From the NCBI RefSeq assembly GCF_016428595.1, contig NZ_JAELVQ010000001.1:124001-188000 (forward strand): a stretch of 64,000 nt of DNA. The letters are read 5' to 3'. This document shows positions 54,601 to 63,180 of this stretch, one piece after another. The first letter of the stretch is position 1, and every line of letters begins with the position of its first letter. Source of the DNA: Snuella sedimenti. Its GTDB lineage: Bacteria > Bacteroidota > Bacteroidia > Flavobacteriales > Flavobacteriaceae. Both the position numbers and the translations under genes were made by a program. Below the pieces are notes generated by a model. That model was not told the DNA's origin, did no database searches, and was given only the letters and a program-made list of their open reading frames with translations.

Positions 54601-55027
54601 TAAGATCTGGTTTTAAAACAGCCATTTCCCAAGCGATACCACCTCCTAAAGAGCCGCCTATAACTGCAAACAGTTTTTCTATTTTTAAGGTTTCAAGCCC
54701 AATTAAAAACAATCTTGCAATGTCTCGGGCAACAAAATCCTTGTAATTGTCAATTACAAAACCATCAAAACCGTTACCCGGAATATTAAATGCCAAAACC
54801 GTATATAATTTGGTGTCGATTACTTTGTCATCACCTACCAAATCATTCCACCAACCATCATTCCCAGCTACGTTACTATTTCCAGTTAAAGCATGATTTA
54901 CCAAAACAACAGGAGCCTCCCCCAAAGCCTTACCAAAAATTTGATAGCTGAGCTTTATCTTGGTATTGAGCACATTGCTTACAGTAGTATAGTCTTTAAT
55001 AACGATATGTTCCAATGTCTTTTTCAA
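51626..55027 (-). CDS. Trifunctional MetX-like acyltransferase / aspartokinase / homoserine dehydrogenase
   Basis: An 1133-residue single ORF with three modules. Residues 1-328 form a MetX-like alpha/beta hydrolase: NHALTGNSNVAG, nucleophile S126 in IGGSLGGG, acid D269 and H302 in SVHGHDAF. Residues 329-770 are an aspartokinase beginning MKVLKFGGKS, with RNGSNYTAALLA and two ACT-type segments (630-770). Residues 777-1133 are a homoserine dehydrogenase beginning IAIFGHGLVGGAL. It would phosphorylate aspartate, reduce the semialdehyde and acylate homoserine in one polypeptide. It lies between metY and metZ under a SAM-I riboswitch. The frame is continuous, with no stop or frameshift between modules. 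Confidence 0.92.
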   Translation of the reverse strand: MKKTLEHIVIKDYTTVSNVLNTKIKLSYQIFGKALGEAPVVLVNHALTGNSNVAGNDGWWNDLVGDDKVIDTKLYTVLAFNIPGNGFDGFVIDNYKDFVARDIARLFLIGLETLKIEKLFAVIGGSLGGGIAWEMAVLKPDLTEHLIPVATDWKSTDWLIANCQIQEQFLLNSKNPVHDARMHAMLCYRTPESFKERFQRSKNEDLEIFNVESWLLHHGKKLQERFQLSAYKLMNQLLKTIDVTKGRAEDFNVLETIKANIHIVGVDSDLFFTAEENRQTHKQLALTHPNVTYNEINSVHGHDAFLMEYEQVEKIIEGIFVPDSKKKRMKVLKFGGKSLSNGDGLNKVISIIEDKVNEGEKITVVVSARGSATDDLEAILNKAVRGESYQEDFEAFKNYQKAPLPTVDFSKEFDILDKLFEGISLLRDCSQKTKDEILAQGELMSVKMVSGLLNERQVKARATDSRQLIKTDGAFGNAQPILQLSKDNVKAYFKQNGADTVHIVTGFIASNLKDETTTLGRNGSNYTAALLANYLDAEELQNYTHVNGIYTANPDLVADAQKIRELSFSEANELANFGATVLHAKTIIPLVEKNINLRILNTFNSDDEGTLITSKPSSKEVTSLSVLDNVALLNLEGRGLLGKSGVDARIFGALGNQNISVSIISQGSSERGIGLIVNADDATQAVIALEREFEKDFYSQDVNKIGVIDDVSVISIIGIELSSFHKPFNALIKNQITPLLFNNTVTGRNVSLVVKKEQLHKALNVIHGEIFGISKKINIAIFGHGLVGGALINQILKSRKDIEARKGINLNVFAIANSRKMLLDKDGVNTDWKDAIASSNLSSSVQDVIDFADTHHLENLIAVDNTASPNFHENYIPLAEAGFDLVSSNKIANTISHTFYTDLRAQLKVNNKQYLYETTVGAGLPLIDTIKLLHESGENITRIRGVFSGTLSYLFNNFSVQDKPFSEIVQETIDKGFTEPDPREDFSGNDVARKLLILARELDLQNEFEDVSVLNLIPEAYQSIPVESFLKQLDVLDEEFQKIKEDQKPGHVLRYIGDLSGDLSGDKGDLEVKLVSIPEDSTLGHVKGSDAIFEIFTESYGEQPIVIQGAGAGAEVTARGVFGDILRLSKHIN

Positions 55028-55039
55028 GAATACTCTCTT

Positions 55040-56314
55040 TTAAATTTTACTAAATGCTGCTTTTAAATCAGCCTTTAAATCTTCAATATTTTCAAGTCCC
55101 ACAGACAATCTGATTAAGTCACCAGTAACGCCTGCCGATTCTTGTTCGGCTTCTGTCAATTGCTGATGTGTAGTACTCGCTGGATGGATAATCAGTGATT
55201 TTGTATCGCCAATATTAGCCAACAACGAAAAGATTTGAGTCTCATCGGCAATGGTTTTTGCTGCTTCAAAACCGCCTTTGGCTCCAAAAGTAACAATACC
55301 ACTTTGACCCTCTGGCAAATATTTATCTGCCAAGTCTTTATATTCGCTTGATTCCAATCCCGGATAATTAACCCAAGCCACTTCATCTTGTGCGTCTAAC
55401 CATTTAGCCAACTCTAAAGCATTTTCACTGTGCTTTTTTATTCTAATTGGCAATGTTTCTAAACCTTGAATGATATTGAAAGCATTATGCGGACTCAATG
55501 CACCTCCAAAATCCCGTAATCCTTCCAGTATTAATTTAAATGTATAGGCCGCCGCTCCTAAGGCTTCACTATATACTAAACCGTGATAACCAGCTGATGG
55601 TTCTGTAAACTCAGGAAACTTTCCGTTTGTCCAATCGAACGTTCCAGCATCGATAATAGCACCTCCCAATGAATTTCCTTGTCCGCCAATATACTTTGTT
55701 AAAGAATGGATCACAATATTTGCACCATGTTTAATAGGGTTTAGCAAGGCTGGAGTTGCCACCGTATTATCTACAATAAAAGGTATACCTGCTGCTTTTG
55801 AGTGTGCTGCAATAGCTTCTAAGTCTAACACATCTAATTTAGGGTTTCCTAAAGACTCTACAAAAAATGCTCTAGTATTATCTTGTATCGCTTCTTTAAA
55901 ATTATCAGGATTATTAGCATCTACAAAAGTAGTTGTGATTCCCAATCGAGGCAAAGTCACTTTTAACAAGTTGTAAGTACCACCATACAAGCTACTTGAA
56001 GCAACAATATGATCGCCCGCTTTTAATAAAGTCAACAAACCTGTTGAAATGGCCGAGGTTCCCGAAGCAAATACTACTGCCCCAATACCACCTTCTATTG
56101 CAGCCAAACGCTCTTGCAAAATTTGGTTTGTTGGGTTATTGAGTCGTGTGTATATAAACCCTAACTCCTTTAATGAAAATAAATTTGCTGCATGATCGGT
56201 GTTGTTAAAAACATACGATGTTGTTTGGTAAATAGGAACAGCTCTTGTTCCTCCTGTTTGTGCTACGTCGTGCCCTGCGTGTAATGCCTCTGTGGCAATG
56301 CTTTGAATACTCAT
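55040..56314 (-). CDS. metY: O-acetylhomoserine sulfhydrylase MetY
   Basis: A 424-residue gamma-family PLP enzyme joining O-acetylhomoserine and sulfide to homocysteine. TEALHAGHD near the start, YTRLNNPTNQILQER (about 56), HSLTKYIGGQGNSLGG with the PLP lysine (about 208) and HPASTTHQQL (about 378) are typical, and the long insert YHGLVYSEALG distinguishes it from MetB/MetZ. It is the first gene of the SAM-riboswitch-controlled transcript, 13 bases ahead of the trifunctional metX gene. Confidence 0.94.
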   Translation of the reverse strand: MSIQSIATEALHAGHDVAQTGGTRAVPIYQTTSYVFNNTDHAANLFSLKELGFIYTRLNNPTNQILQERLAAIEGGIGAVVFASGTSAISTGLLTLLKAGDHIVASSSLYGGTYNLLKVTLPRLGITTTFVDANNPDNFKEAIQDNTRAFFVESLGNPKLDVLDLEAIAAHSKAAGIPFIVDNTVATPALLNPIKHGANIVIHSLTKYIGGQGNSLGGAIIDAGTFDWTNGKFPEFTEPSAGYHGLVYSEALGAAAYTFKLILEGLRDFGGALSPHNAFNIIQGLETLPIRIKKHSENALELAKWLDAQDEVAWVNYPGLESSEYKDLADKYLPEGQSGIVTFGAKGGFEAAKTIADETQIFSLLANIGDTKSLIIHPASTTHQQLTEAEQESAGVTGDLIRLSVGLENIEDLKADLKAAFSKI

Positions 56315-56394
56315 TTTTCTAATCTTTTTTGAATTAATAAATTAAACCAAAAGCCAAAATGCGTTATTACTAACGTACTTAATAGAAAAATGTT

Positions 56395-56429
56395 AAAAAG
56401 AAATCTTAAAACTACAGAAAGTAGTTTTA
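56395..56429 (-). terminator. Expression-platform terminator of the metY SAM riboswitch
   Basis: On the minus strand TAAAACTAC/GTAGTTTTA (9 bp) around TTTCT is followed by AGATTTCTTTTT. It lies between the aptamer and metY and would end transcription when SAM binds. Confidence 0.6.
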
Positions 56430-56469
56430 TGGGTTATCTATCCGTAAAATCCTAAAAATAAGCTTAAGA

Positions 56470-56576
56470 CGGGGTAGAATTTAGCACCTTCTTTAAGATC
56501 CTAAATTGATAACAGGACATCTAAAGGGTTGCTAAGGCTTCATAGGGTCTAATCCCTCCACCTTTCTTGATAACAT
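56470..56576 (-). ncRNA. SAM-I riboswitch upstream of metY
   Basis: The minus strand carries GTTATCAAGAAAGGTGGAGG, GATTAGACCCTATGAAGCC, TTAGCAACCC and AGAAGGTGCTAAATTC, the S-box consensus core, with an extended P3 (between CAACCC and AAGGTGC). The 3' strand of P1 is less clear than in the metH copy; GATAAC about 40 bases further is one candidate. It should control metY, the metX-aspartokinase-homoserine dehydrogenase fusion and metZ. The 340-base gap 56315-56653 holds this and its terminator; nothing else was seen. Confidence 0.93.
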
Positions 56577-56653
56577 TTCAATAAGTTCTTGAACTTTGTG
56601 AGTGCAAATATTCAGTTAGAAAAAGTTAAAAACCTAATTTTTTTGTAAAAATT

Positions 56654-58204
56654 TTACTTTCGAGCACTATTTTCGTGAAATTTATTTCTAATTATGAGAT
56701 CTATAGGTCTGTTTTGAATTTTAGATTCTAGCCAAGAAATAATATCTAGGTATAAAAAGGCTCGGCTTTGATATGGATCTTCCTCGTATTCTTTCAACTT
56801 TTTATGCAGTTTAATAAACTCTCCTTTAACCTCATGAGGATAAATATCACCTAAGCCCCTTAAGAATTTGATAAACTCTTTCTGTACTTCGTACAGATCC
56901 TCCATTTTAATCAAAAACTTATACGTGCTTTTAATAAGCACATCCAAATTATAATCCAATCCAGCTTCATAATGCGCCACAAGGTTTAATATCCTGGAAA
57001 AACACAATAAATCTTCACGCATCTGCAACGATTTATTACTAATTATTTTGTCCAGATACATAATACACTTCTTATTCTCACCGGCTCCAAAATACATACT
57101 TGCTATTTTGTAATAAAACACCATGACATGATGCTCATCAATTCGGTCATTATAACGTTTTAAGCGCTCCAAGACTTCCTCCACCAAAGAAAGTCCTTCT
57201 TTAAAACTTCCTTCAATAAAATGTAAATTAAACTTGTTATTGTAGATATATAGAAACGCCAAACCTTTTAAGTTATCATCTACCGGAAACCATTTTTCAT
57301 TAGTTATGCTTTCCAAACGCAAAAGCGTTGTTTTAAACTTACCATAATGACGTAGATAAAATAAAGCTTCCAATAAGTAGTGATTGCCTCTTAAAAAAAA
57401 GACAGGGTTTAAAACAATCATGTCTTTATTATCATAAAACAAATCCACCCACTTAGAGGCATATTTATAACATGACAAAAAATCTGAGGTTAAAAAACTA
57501 TACCACAAATACGCTTTGTACAGCCATAGTTTTTCCCTAAACCCTAGCTTATTTATATCGTACTTTGGTAATCTGTCATTAAAATATTTGGTAACCCTTT
57601 TAAACTCCTTGTCATTTTTTATATAACCCGTTTTTAAAAACAAGCCATATAGTTGAAGCGATAAATTAGACAGCTTACTAGCCATTACGTTTTGCATACT
57701 GAGCTCTTTAGCTTGAACGGTTAGTTCATCTGCCCGGTTGCTTAAACTCCTAGTAATATATTGAGATTCTATAACCTTTTCCAACTCTACGATCTCATAA
57801 GCTATATTCTTTTCTTCGTTTGCTATAGCCAAGGCCTTTGCCTTATCAAGAATTTTTAAACTTTGCTTATACAAGCCCTTATGATATAGAATCGTGGCAA
57901 AATCTAATTGTTCCCTAATTTGAATTCTTGCATTTTGGTGAGACGGGTTCAGCCTTAAACTGATTAAGATTTGTTTGTACAAATGGGCCTTTAAATTAGA
58001 TAGCTGCTGTTTCTTTACCACACCCCTTTTAAGGATCACCGACTCATCATAAACAGAAAGTTTATCTAAAATATTGAAAAGTGTTAGAAATTTGGAATCC
58101 TCATTAACCCCCAGTCTTCCCACATAAAGTTTAAATTGTCGCTTTTCCGATTTAGACAGCGACTTTACTAACACAAACAAATTATCTTTTTGTTCTTTTG
58201 TCAT
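56654..58204 (-). CDS. Helical-repeat (TPR-like) protein of unknown function
   Basis: About 516 residues from ATG at 58204 (MTKEQKDNLFVLVKSLSKSEKR); the longer frame adds an unlikely 11-residue extension. The protein is almost wholly helical and Lys/Leu/Tyr-rich, with TPR-like units such as ILYHKGLYKQSLKILDKAK (about 105) and MYFGAGENKKCIMYLDKII. There is no signal peptide or enzyme motif. Homologous long helical proteins of unknown role occur across Bacteroidota. It is divergent from leuA with a 148-base spacer. Confidence 0.7.
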   Translation of the reverse strand: MTKEQKDNLFVLVKSLSKSEKRQFKLYVGRLGVNEDSKFLTLFNILDKLSVYDESVILKRGVVKKQQLSNLKAHLYKQILISLRLNPSHQNARIQIREQLDFATILYHKGLYKQSLKILDKAKALAIANEEKNIAYEIVELEKVIESQYITRSLSNRADELTVQAKELSMQNVMASKLSNLSLQLYGLFLKTGYIKNDKEFKRVTKYFNDRLPKYDINKLGFREKLWLYKAYLWYSFLTSDFLSCYKYASKWVDLFYDNKDMIVLNPVFFLRGNHYLLEALFYLRHYGKFKTTLLRLESITNEKWFPVDDNLKGLAFLYIYNNKFNLHFIEGSFKEGLSLVEEVLERLKRYNDRIDEHHVMVFYYKIASMYFGAGENKKCIMYLDKIISNKSLQMREDLLCFSRILNLVAHYEAGLDYNLDVLIKSTYKFLIKMEDLYEVQKEFIKFLRGLGDIYPHEVKGEFIKLHKKLKEYEEDPYQSRAFLYLDIISWLESKIQNRPIDLIIRNKFHENSARK

Positions 58205-58319
58205 AGTTATAAAATTGTATTTAAAAACCTGATACACAGTGTTTTAGAATACAAATAAATATGTTAAACATCGTAAAAAGCACCTATTGAATTATCCTTT
58301 TAGGAAACCAAAATATACA

Positions 58320-58337
58320 TTCGTAATACAATACGAA
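58320..58337. promoter_or_regulatory. Inverted repeat before leuA
   Basis: TTCGTA-N6-TACGAA, a perfect 6-bp palindrome, ends 15 bases before the leuA start codon. It could be an operator or a weak RNA hairpin. There is no T-run, so it is not a terminator. Confidence 0.35.
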
Positions 58338-58352
58338 AATATATTTTAATAA

Positions 58353-59525
58353 ATGTCTGATACTAACGTACAAATTTTTGATACAACACTTCGTGATGGT
58401 GAGCAGGTTCCAGGTTGCAAATTAAACACTGAACAAAAATTAATCATAGCAGAGCAACTTGACAATTTAGGTGTTGATATTATTGAAGCAGGCTTTCCTG
58501 TATCGAGTCCTGGTGACTTTAAATCGGTAGAAGCTATTTCTAAAATTGTTAAAAATGCAACAGTTTGTGGACTTACACGATCGGTTGAAAATGATATTAA
58601 AGTAGCTGCTGAAGCGTTAAAGCATGCTAAAACACCTCGTATTCACACTGGAATAGGGACTTCTGATTCTCATATAAAATATAAATTTAGATCCACTCGG
58701 GAGGATGTTCTTGAACGTGCCTACGCCGCTGTTAAATACGCAAAATCCTTTGTTGAAGATGTTGAATTTTATGCCGAAGATGCCGGAAGAACCGACAATG
58801 AATATTTAGCACGTGTATGTGAAACTGTAATTAAGGCCGGTGCTACCGTGCTTAATATTCCAGACACAACTGGATATTGTTTACCAAGCGAATACGGAGC
58901 AAAAATAAAATACTTAAAAGAGAATGTAAAAGGTATTGATAAAGCAATTTTATCATGCCACTGCCATAATGACCTTGGGTTAGCTACTGCAAACTCTATT
59001 GAAGGCGTTATTAATGGCGCTAGACAAATTGAGTGTACTATTAATGGTATTGGTGAACGTGCCGGCAACACTGCTTTAGAGGAAGTAGTAATGATCTTGA
59101 AACAGCATCCGTACTTGAATCTAGACACTAATATTAAAACCGAAATGCTTTATGGCATTAGTCAATTAGTATCCGATAGTATGGGTATTTACACCCAACC
59201 AAACAAGGCAATTGTTGGAGCTAATGCTTTTGCACATAGCTCGGGTATCCATCAAGATGGTGTTATAAAAAATCGTGAAACCTACGAGATTATTGACCCA
59301 AAAGATGTTGGCGTTACAGAGTCTGCTATAGTATTAACCGCCAGAAGCGGAAGGGCAGCTCTAGCCTACAGAGCTAAAAATATTGGTTATGAATTAACAA
59401 AGCTACAATTGGATGTTATCTATCAAAGCTTTTTAGAATTTGCCGATAAGAAAAAGGAAATTGATGATAACGACATTCATCAAATTATAGAAAACAGTAA
59501 AATATACAAAGAGATCAACTCTTAA
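58353..59525 (+). CDS. leuA: 2-isopropylmalate synthase, short form
   Basis: Condenses acetyl-CoA with 2-oxoisovalerate in leucine synthesis. A 390-residue HMGL-like TIM barrel: [13 protein letters not shown] (9-21, catalytic Arg/Asp), [13 protein letters not shown] (about 41), and [16 protein letters not shown] (metal His, about 199). The protein ends soon after the barrel linker, so the C-terminal leucine-binding regulatory domain of the ~520-residue enzyme is absent. leuB follows after 20 bases; leuCD are not in the window. Confidence 0.91.
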   Translation: MSDTNVQIFDTTLRDGEQVPGCKLNTEQKLIIAEQLDNLGVDIIEAGFPVSSPGDFKSVEAISKIVKNATVCGLTRSVENDIKVAAEALKHAKTPRIHTGIGTSDSHIKYKFRSTREDVLERAYAAVKYAKSFVEDVEFYAEDAGRTDNEYLARVCETVIKAGATVLNIPDTTGYCLPSEYGAKIKYLKENVKGIDKAILSCHCHNDLGLATANSIEGVINGARQIECTINGIGERAGNTALEEVVMILKQHPYLNLDTNIKTEMLYGISQLVSDSMGIYTQPNKAIVGANAFAHSSGIHQDGVIKNRETYEIIDPKDVGVTESAIVLTARSGRAALAYRAKNIGYELTKLQLDVIYQSFLEFADKKKEIDDNDIHQIIENSKIYKEINS

Positions 59526-59545
59526 CGATAACAGTTAATAAATAC

Positions 59546-60664
59546 ATGAAATTAAATATCGCCGTTTTACCAGGAGATGGTATTGGACCAGAAGTAACAG
59601 CCGAAGCCGTTAAGGTTTTAAAGGCTATTGCTATGGAATTTAATCATGTATTTACATTTGATTACGGCCTTATTGGCGCCAGTGCTATTGACAAAGATGG
59701 TATTCCTTTGCCTGATACCTCACTAGAACTTTGCAAAAAAGCTGATGCCATATTGTTTGGTGCTATAGGAGAACCAAAATACGATAATGATCCTTATGCT
59801 AAAATAAGGCCAGAACAAGGTCTTTTAAAATTACGTAAAGAACTCGACTTATTTACCAATATAAGACCTGTTATCGCTTATGAAGACCTGTTAAACAATT
59901 CACCTCTCAAGCGAAAGTATATTAAAGATGTTAACATTTGTATTTATCGTGAGTTAACGGGAGGTATTTATTTTGGTGATAAAAAAGTAAGTGAAGATGG
60001 CAATAATGCATCGGATATATGTGAATATTCTAGGTTTGAAATAGAACGTATTGCCCATATGGCATTTAAAGCTGCTCAATCCAGAAAACAAAAACTAACC
60101 TTAATAGACAAAGCAAACGTACTTGAAAGTTCTAGGCTTTGGCGAAAAGTAGTTAAGGAACTTGCATCTCAATATCCCGATGTGACTCTAGACTTTTTGT
60201 TTATTGACAATGCTGCTATGCAAGTTATTACCAATCCTAAACAATTTGATGTTATCTTAACCGAAAACATGTTTGGTGATATCATTTCGGAAGAAGCTAG
60301 TGTTATTGTGGGATCTATTGGCTTGTTGGCATCGGCCTCAATAGGAGACACACATGCTATGTTCGAACCCATTCACGGCACGTATACCACGGCTCGCAAT
60401 AAAGGAATTGCCAATCCGATTGCTGCTATTCTATCTGCCGCCATGCTTTTAGATCACTTTGGCCTATACGATGAAGCATCATTGGTTAGAGAAGGTGTAG
60501 ATAAAGCATTAAAGCTTCATATTACAACACCAGATCTAAACACCAAGTACGATAATATTAGTACCAGTAAAGTTGGAGATTTTATTGAAGACTTTATCAA
60601 TAACCCGGACGAAACAAATTTAAATTTTACAAACATACATTTAGGGCAGTCCACTATAATTTAA
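59546..60664 (+). CDS. leuB: 3-isopropylmalate dehydrogenase
   Basis: NAD-dependent oxidative decarboxylation of 3-isopropylmalate. A 372-residue protein with LPGDGIGPEVTAEAV at the start, substrate loop LLKLRKELDLFTNIRP (about 92), YRELTGGIYFG (about 132) and the metal-binding Asp in TENMFGDIISEEAS (about 240). The C-terminus is typical. It is co-transcribed with leuA and followed by a good terminator. Confidence 0.96.
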   Translation: MKLNIAVLPGDGIGPEVTAEAVKVLKAIAMEFNHVFTFDYGLIGASAIDKDGIPLPDTSLELCKKADAILFGAIGEPKYDNDPYAKIRPEQGLLKLRKELDLFTNIRPVIAYEDLLNNSPLKRKYIKDVNICIYRELTGGIYFGDKKVSEDGNNASDICEYSRFEIERIAHMAFKAAQSRKQKLTLIDKANVLESSRLWRKVVKELASQYPDVTLDFLFIDNAAMQVITNPKQFDVILTENMFGDIISEEASVIVGSIGLLASASIGDTHAMFEPIHGTYTTARNKGIANPIAAILSAAMLLDHFGLYDEASLVREGVDKALKLHITTPDLNTKYDNISTSKVGDFIEDFINNPDETNLNFTNIHLGQSTII

Positions 60665-60706
60665 TTATTTGAGTTAGTCACCAAAATTAAAATTTTTGGA
60701 GTCCTT

Positions 60707-60736
60707 AAAAGCGTATTCGAAAGAGTACGCTTTTTT
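60707..60736 (+). terminator. Intrinsic terminator of leuAB
   Basis: AAAAGCGTA/TACGCTTTT (9 bp, 10-base loop) runs into a T6 tract, 43 bases past the leuB stop. Confidence 0.9.
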
Positions 60737-60899
60737 AATTACAGTATTTCACCTCGTATAAAATCTTATTTTGCCGATAGTATTCACATAAGTAATGCTC
60801 GGTTGGCCAAAATTCAAACTTTTATTCATATCTTTTTGTCAAAAATTTGTAAAAACAAAATCCACCCTTAAAAACCAATAAATCAGTTTAAAACAAAAA

Positions 60900-61736
60900 A
60901 TGACGCCTCTATTAAAATCATTTAAAAAAGACATTCCTCCTTTATTTTTTTTTAGGAACAGGGTTTTACTAGTGGCTTTTGTTTTTTTATATGCGCTCTT
61001 TTTTATTAATATCTATGAGCCTTTTAACATTAACGAATGGGGACAGGAGTATTATTGGAACTTCACCTTAGTTGGCTGTGGCATCCTTCTAATAACACAA
61101 TTTATCTTCCATTTTGTATTTAAGTCATATAGAACCAACCTTTATAGCGTATTACTATACTGCATCTTTGAAGTTTCCATAATAGCCCTGATCTTTTTTT
61201 TATTAGAAAATGCGCCTTTAAACACTTTCAATGAAAAGCTACAAGAGTACTTTCTTACTTTAAGATATACCAGTCTTGTAATTATGGTTCCTTATCTACT
61301 ATTTTTATGGTACATACAACTTAGGGTAAAAATTTCCGGTCTAAAAAAAATTGAAGAAACCGTAAAAGTCAACGCCAACAAACTCATAACGATAAGCGAG
61401 GAAAATGGAAAAGTTTTACTTGCCATTAAACCTAAGCACTTGGTCTATGTTAAGTCAGCAGGGAATTATCTAGAGTTATTTTACCTTAAAGGCGATAAAT
61501 TGGCAAAAGAACTAATTAGAGGTAGTGTAAAAAGATTTGAGGAAACGATAGATGATGATTCCATTATCCGCATACACAGATCTTATCTTGTTAATTTACA
61601 ACACCTCGTTTCATATAAAAAAACAAGAAAAGGATACGCTCTTACAGTTCAACATGTACCTGACGAAATTATCCCCATTTCCTCTTCTTACAAACAAGCT
61701 TTTGAAGACGCCCTTAAAAACAAGGACACCCATTAG
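60900..61736 (+). CDS. Membrane-bound LytTR-family transcriptional regulator
   Basis: A 278-residue protein. Four membrane helices (about 20-40, 50-70, 82-102 and 120-140) occupy the N-terminal half. A short linker leads to a C-terminal LytTR DNA-binding domain (about 160-275): HLVYVKSAGNYLELFYL, IIRIHRSYLVNLQHLVSYKK and ISSSYKQAFEDAL are class motifs. There is no receiver domain, so the signal is presumably sensed in the membrane. It lies 147 bases before the cytochrome c peroxidase gene and may regulate it. Confidence 0.88.
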   Translation: MTPLLKSFKKDIPPLFFFRNRVLLVAFVFLYALFFINIYEPFNINEWGQEYYWNFTLVGCGILLITQFIFHFVFKSYRTNLYSVLLYCIFEVSIIALIFFLLENAPLNTFNEKLQEYFLTLRYTSLVIMVPYLLFLWYIQLRVKISGLKKIEETVKVNANKLITISEENGKVLLAIKPKHLVYVKSAGNYLELFYLKGDKLAKELIRGSVKRFEETIDDDSIIRIHRSYLVNLQHLVSYKKTRKGYALTVQHVPDEIIPISSSYKQAFEDALKNKDTH

Positions 61737-61883
61737 TACCAATTAAGGGCAATTTCATCACAAACCCTTGAAAATAGCCTTGTTAAAAATAACAAGCTCA
61801 TTAATTTCCCAACAGTTGTTTATACAAACAAATAGGTAGTCAATCTTTTTAATAGCTACCATTTTAATAAATCCAAACAGTTA

Positions 61884-63101
61884 ATGAGCAAAAAAAGCAC
61901 GATTCTAAAATGGGTTATTCCCGTAATTTTAATGAGCACTTTATTAATTATTCTTGTTGCTGCCATTAAAGTTCCACATACCCAATACGTACCCCAACTA
62001 AACTGTGATTGCCCCCCAGGATTTAAACTAAATGACAAAAACGAGTGCATCGCCCAAAACTTATATATGGCCTATAGCACCAATAACGACCCCGGTGTTG
62101 GTGGATTAAAAACTGCGCTTCCTAAAGTTCGTGACGGCTTTTCTCCCCAACAAATCGACTTGGGGCGCTATCTCTTTTTTGATCCGATCCTATCTGGCGA
62201 TGGTACAATTTCTTGCGCTTCTTGTCACGATCCGAAAAAAGGATTTAGTGATGGCTTGGCAACCAGTATTGGATTTAAAGGGCATCAATTAAAACGCTCT
62301 GCACCATCTCTTTGGAACGTAGCTTATTTTAAATTATTCTTTTGGGACGGACGCGCAAACTCTTTAGAAGAACAAATGCAAGGCCCCTTGTTTTCCAAAG
62401 AAGAAATGGGAAACACACCGGAAAAACTATTAAAAACAATTAACAGTTTAAATAATTATAAACATCTTTTCGCAGAAGCCTTTCCAAATAAAGTAAAAGA
62501 AGCTCCAATTAGCTTAAATGACATATATACTGCAATAACAGCCTTTGAGGCATCACTAATATCTCTAAACAGTAAATATGACCGGTATGCCCACGGTTAC
62601 CACCAAGCCCTAAACAAACAAGAAATAGAGGGCATGAACATTTTTAGATCGTTTGTCGCCCGCTGTGCAGAATGCCATACCCCACCTTTATTTACCAATC
62701 AGCAAATAGCTGTTTTAGGAACTCCAGAACCCAATGGCCTAGCATTAGACCCAGGCGCCGAAATTCCATTTAACGATAGCACCTTACGGGGTGGGTTTAA
62801 AGTACCTAGCCTAAGAAACATAGAAAAAACCGCACCGTACATGCACTCAGGAAACTTTGCTACACTTAAAGAAACCGTTCAGTTTTATACCGACGGACGT
62901 GGACATGCGGTTCCAAAAGATGAAAATCTAAGGATCCATTGGCATATTTGGGAACCTAAACTAACAGATTACGAACTGGACAGGCTGGTAGATTTTTTAA
63001 AAACCCTAACCGACGAATCCTTTATGCCTAAAGTTCCAAAAGTACTTCCATCAAACCAAGCAGCTTTTATTAATAACCAAAATCAAGAATCAATAAAATG
63101 A
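61884..63101 (+). CDS. Di-heme cytochrome c peroxidase family protein
   Basis: A 405-residue periplasmic protein anchored by an N-terminal helix (about 10-30). A short Cys-rich stretch, CDCPPGFKLNDKNEC, follows. Two heme c sites are present: CASCH (111-115) and CAECH (261-265). DLGRYLFFDPILSGDGTISC, read in parts, and PSLRNIEKTAPYMHSG match the MauG/CcpA family. It reduces hydrogen peroxide or oxidises an unknown partner. The next gene encodes a beta-helix protein, an association seen in other Bacteroidota. Confidence 0.92.
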   Translation: MSKKSTILKWVIPVILMSTLLIILVAAIKVPHTQYVPQLNCDCPPGFKLNDKNECIAQNLYMAYSTNNDPGVGGLKTALPKVRDGFSPQQIDLGRYLFFDPILSGDGTISCASCHDPKKGFSDGLATSIGFKGHQLKRSAPSLWNVAYFKLFFWDGRANSLEEQMQGPLFSKEEMGNTPEKLLKTINSLNNYKHLFAEAFPNKVKEAPISLNDIYTAITAFEASLISLNSKYDRYAHGYHQALNKQEIEGMNIFRSFVARCAECHTPPLFTNQQIAVLGTPEPNGLALDPGAEIPFNDSTLRGGFKVPSLRNIEKTAPYMHSGNFATLKETVQFYTDGRGHAVPKDENLRIHWHIWEPKLTDYELDRLVDFLKTLTDESFMPKVPKVLPSNQAAFINNQNQESIK

Positions 63102-63180
63102 AATTAGACAGTGGTGGTTCACTAAACTAGCTACCATACTCATAATACTTATTCTTTAATAAACACTAAAAAAAACGTAC

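Noticed and set aside
51626-55027. The three-module gene as an assembly or frameshift artefact joining separate genes.
   Set aside because: The frame is continuous, the linkers between modules are plausible, and each module is complete with its key residues.
58261-58293. A nine-codon ORF (MLNIVKSTY) upstream of leuA as a possible leucine leader peptide.
   Set aside because: Only one Leu codon and one each of Ile and Val, and no terminator hairpin with T-run follows before leuA.
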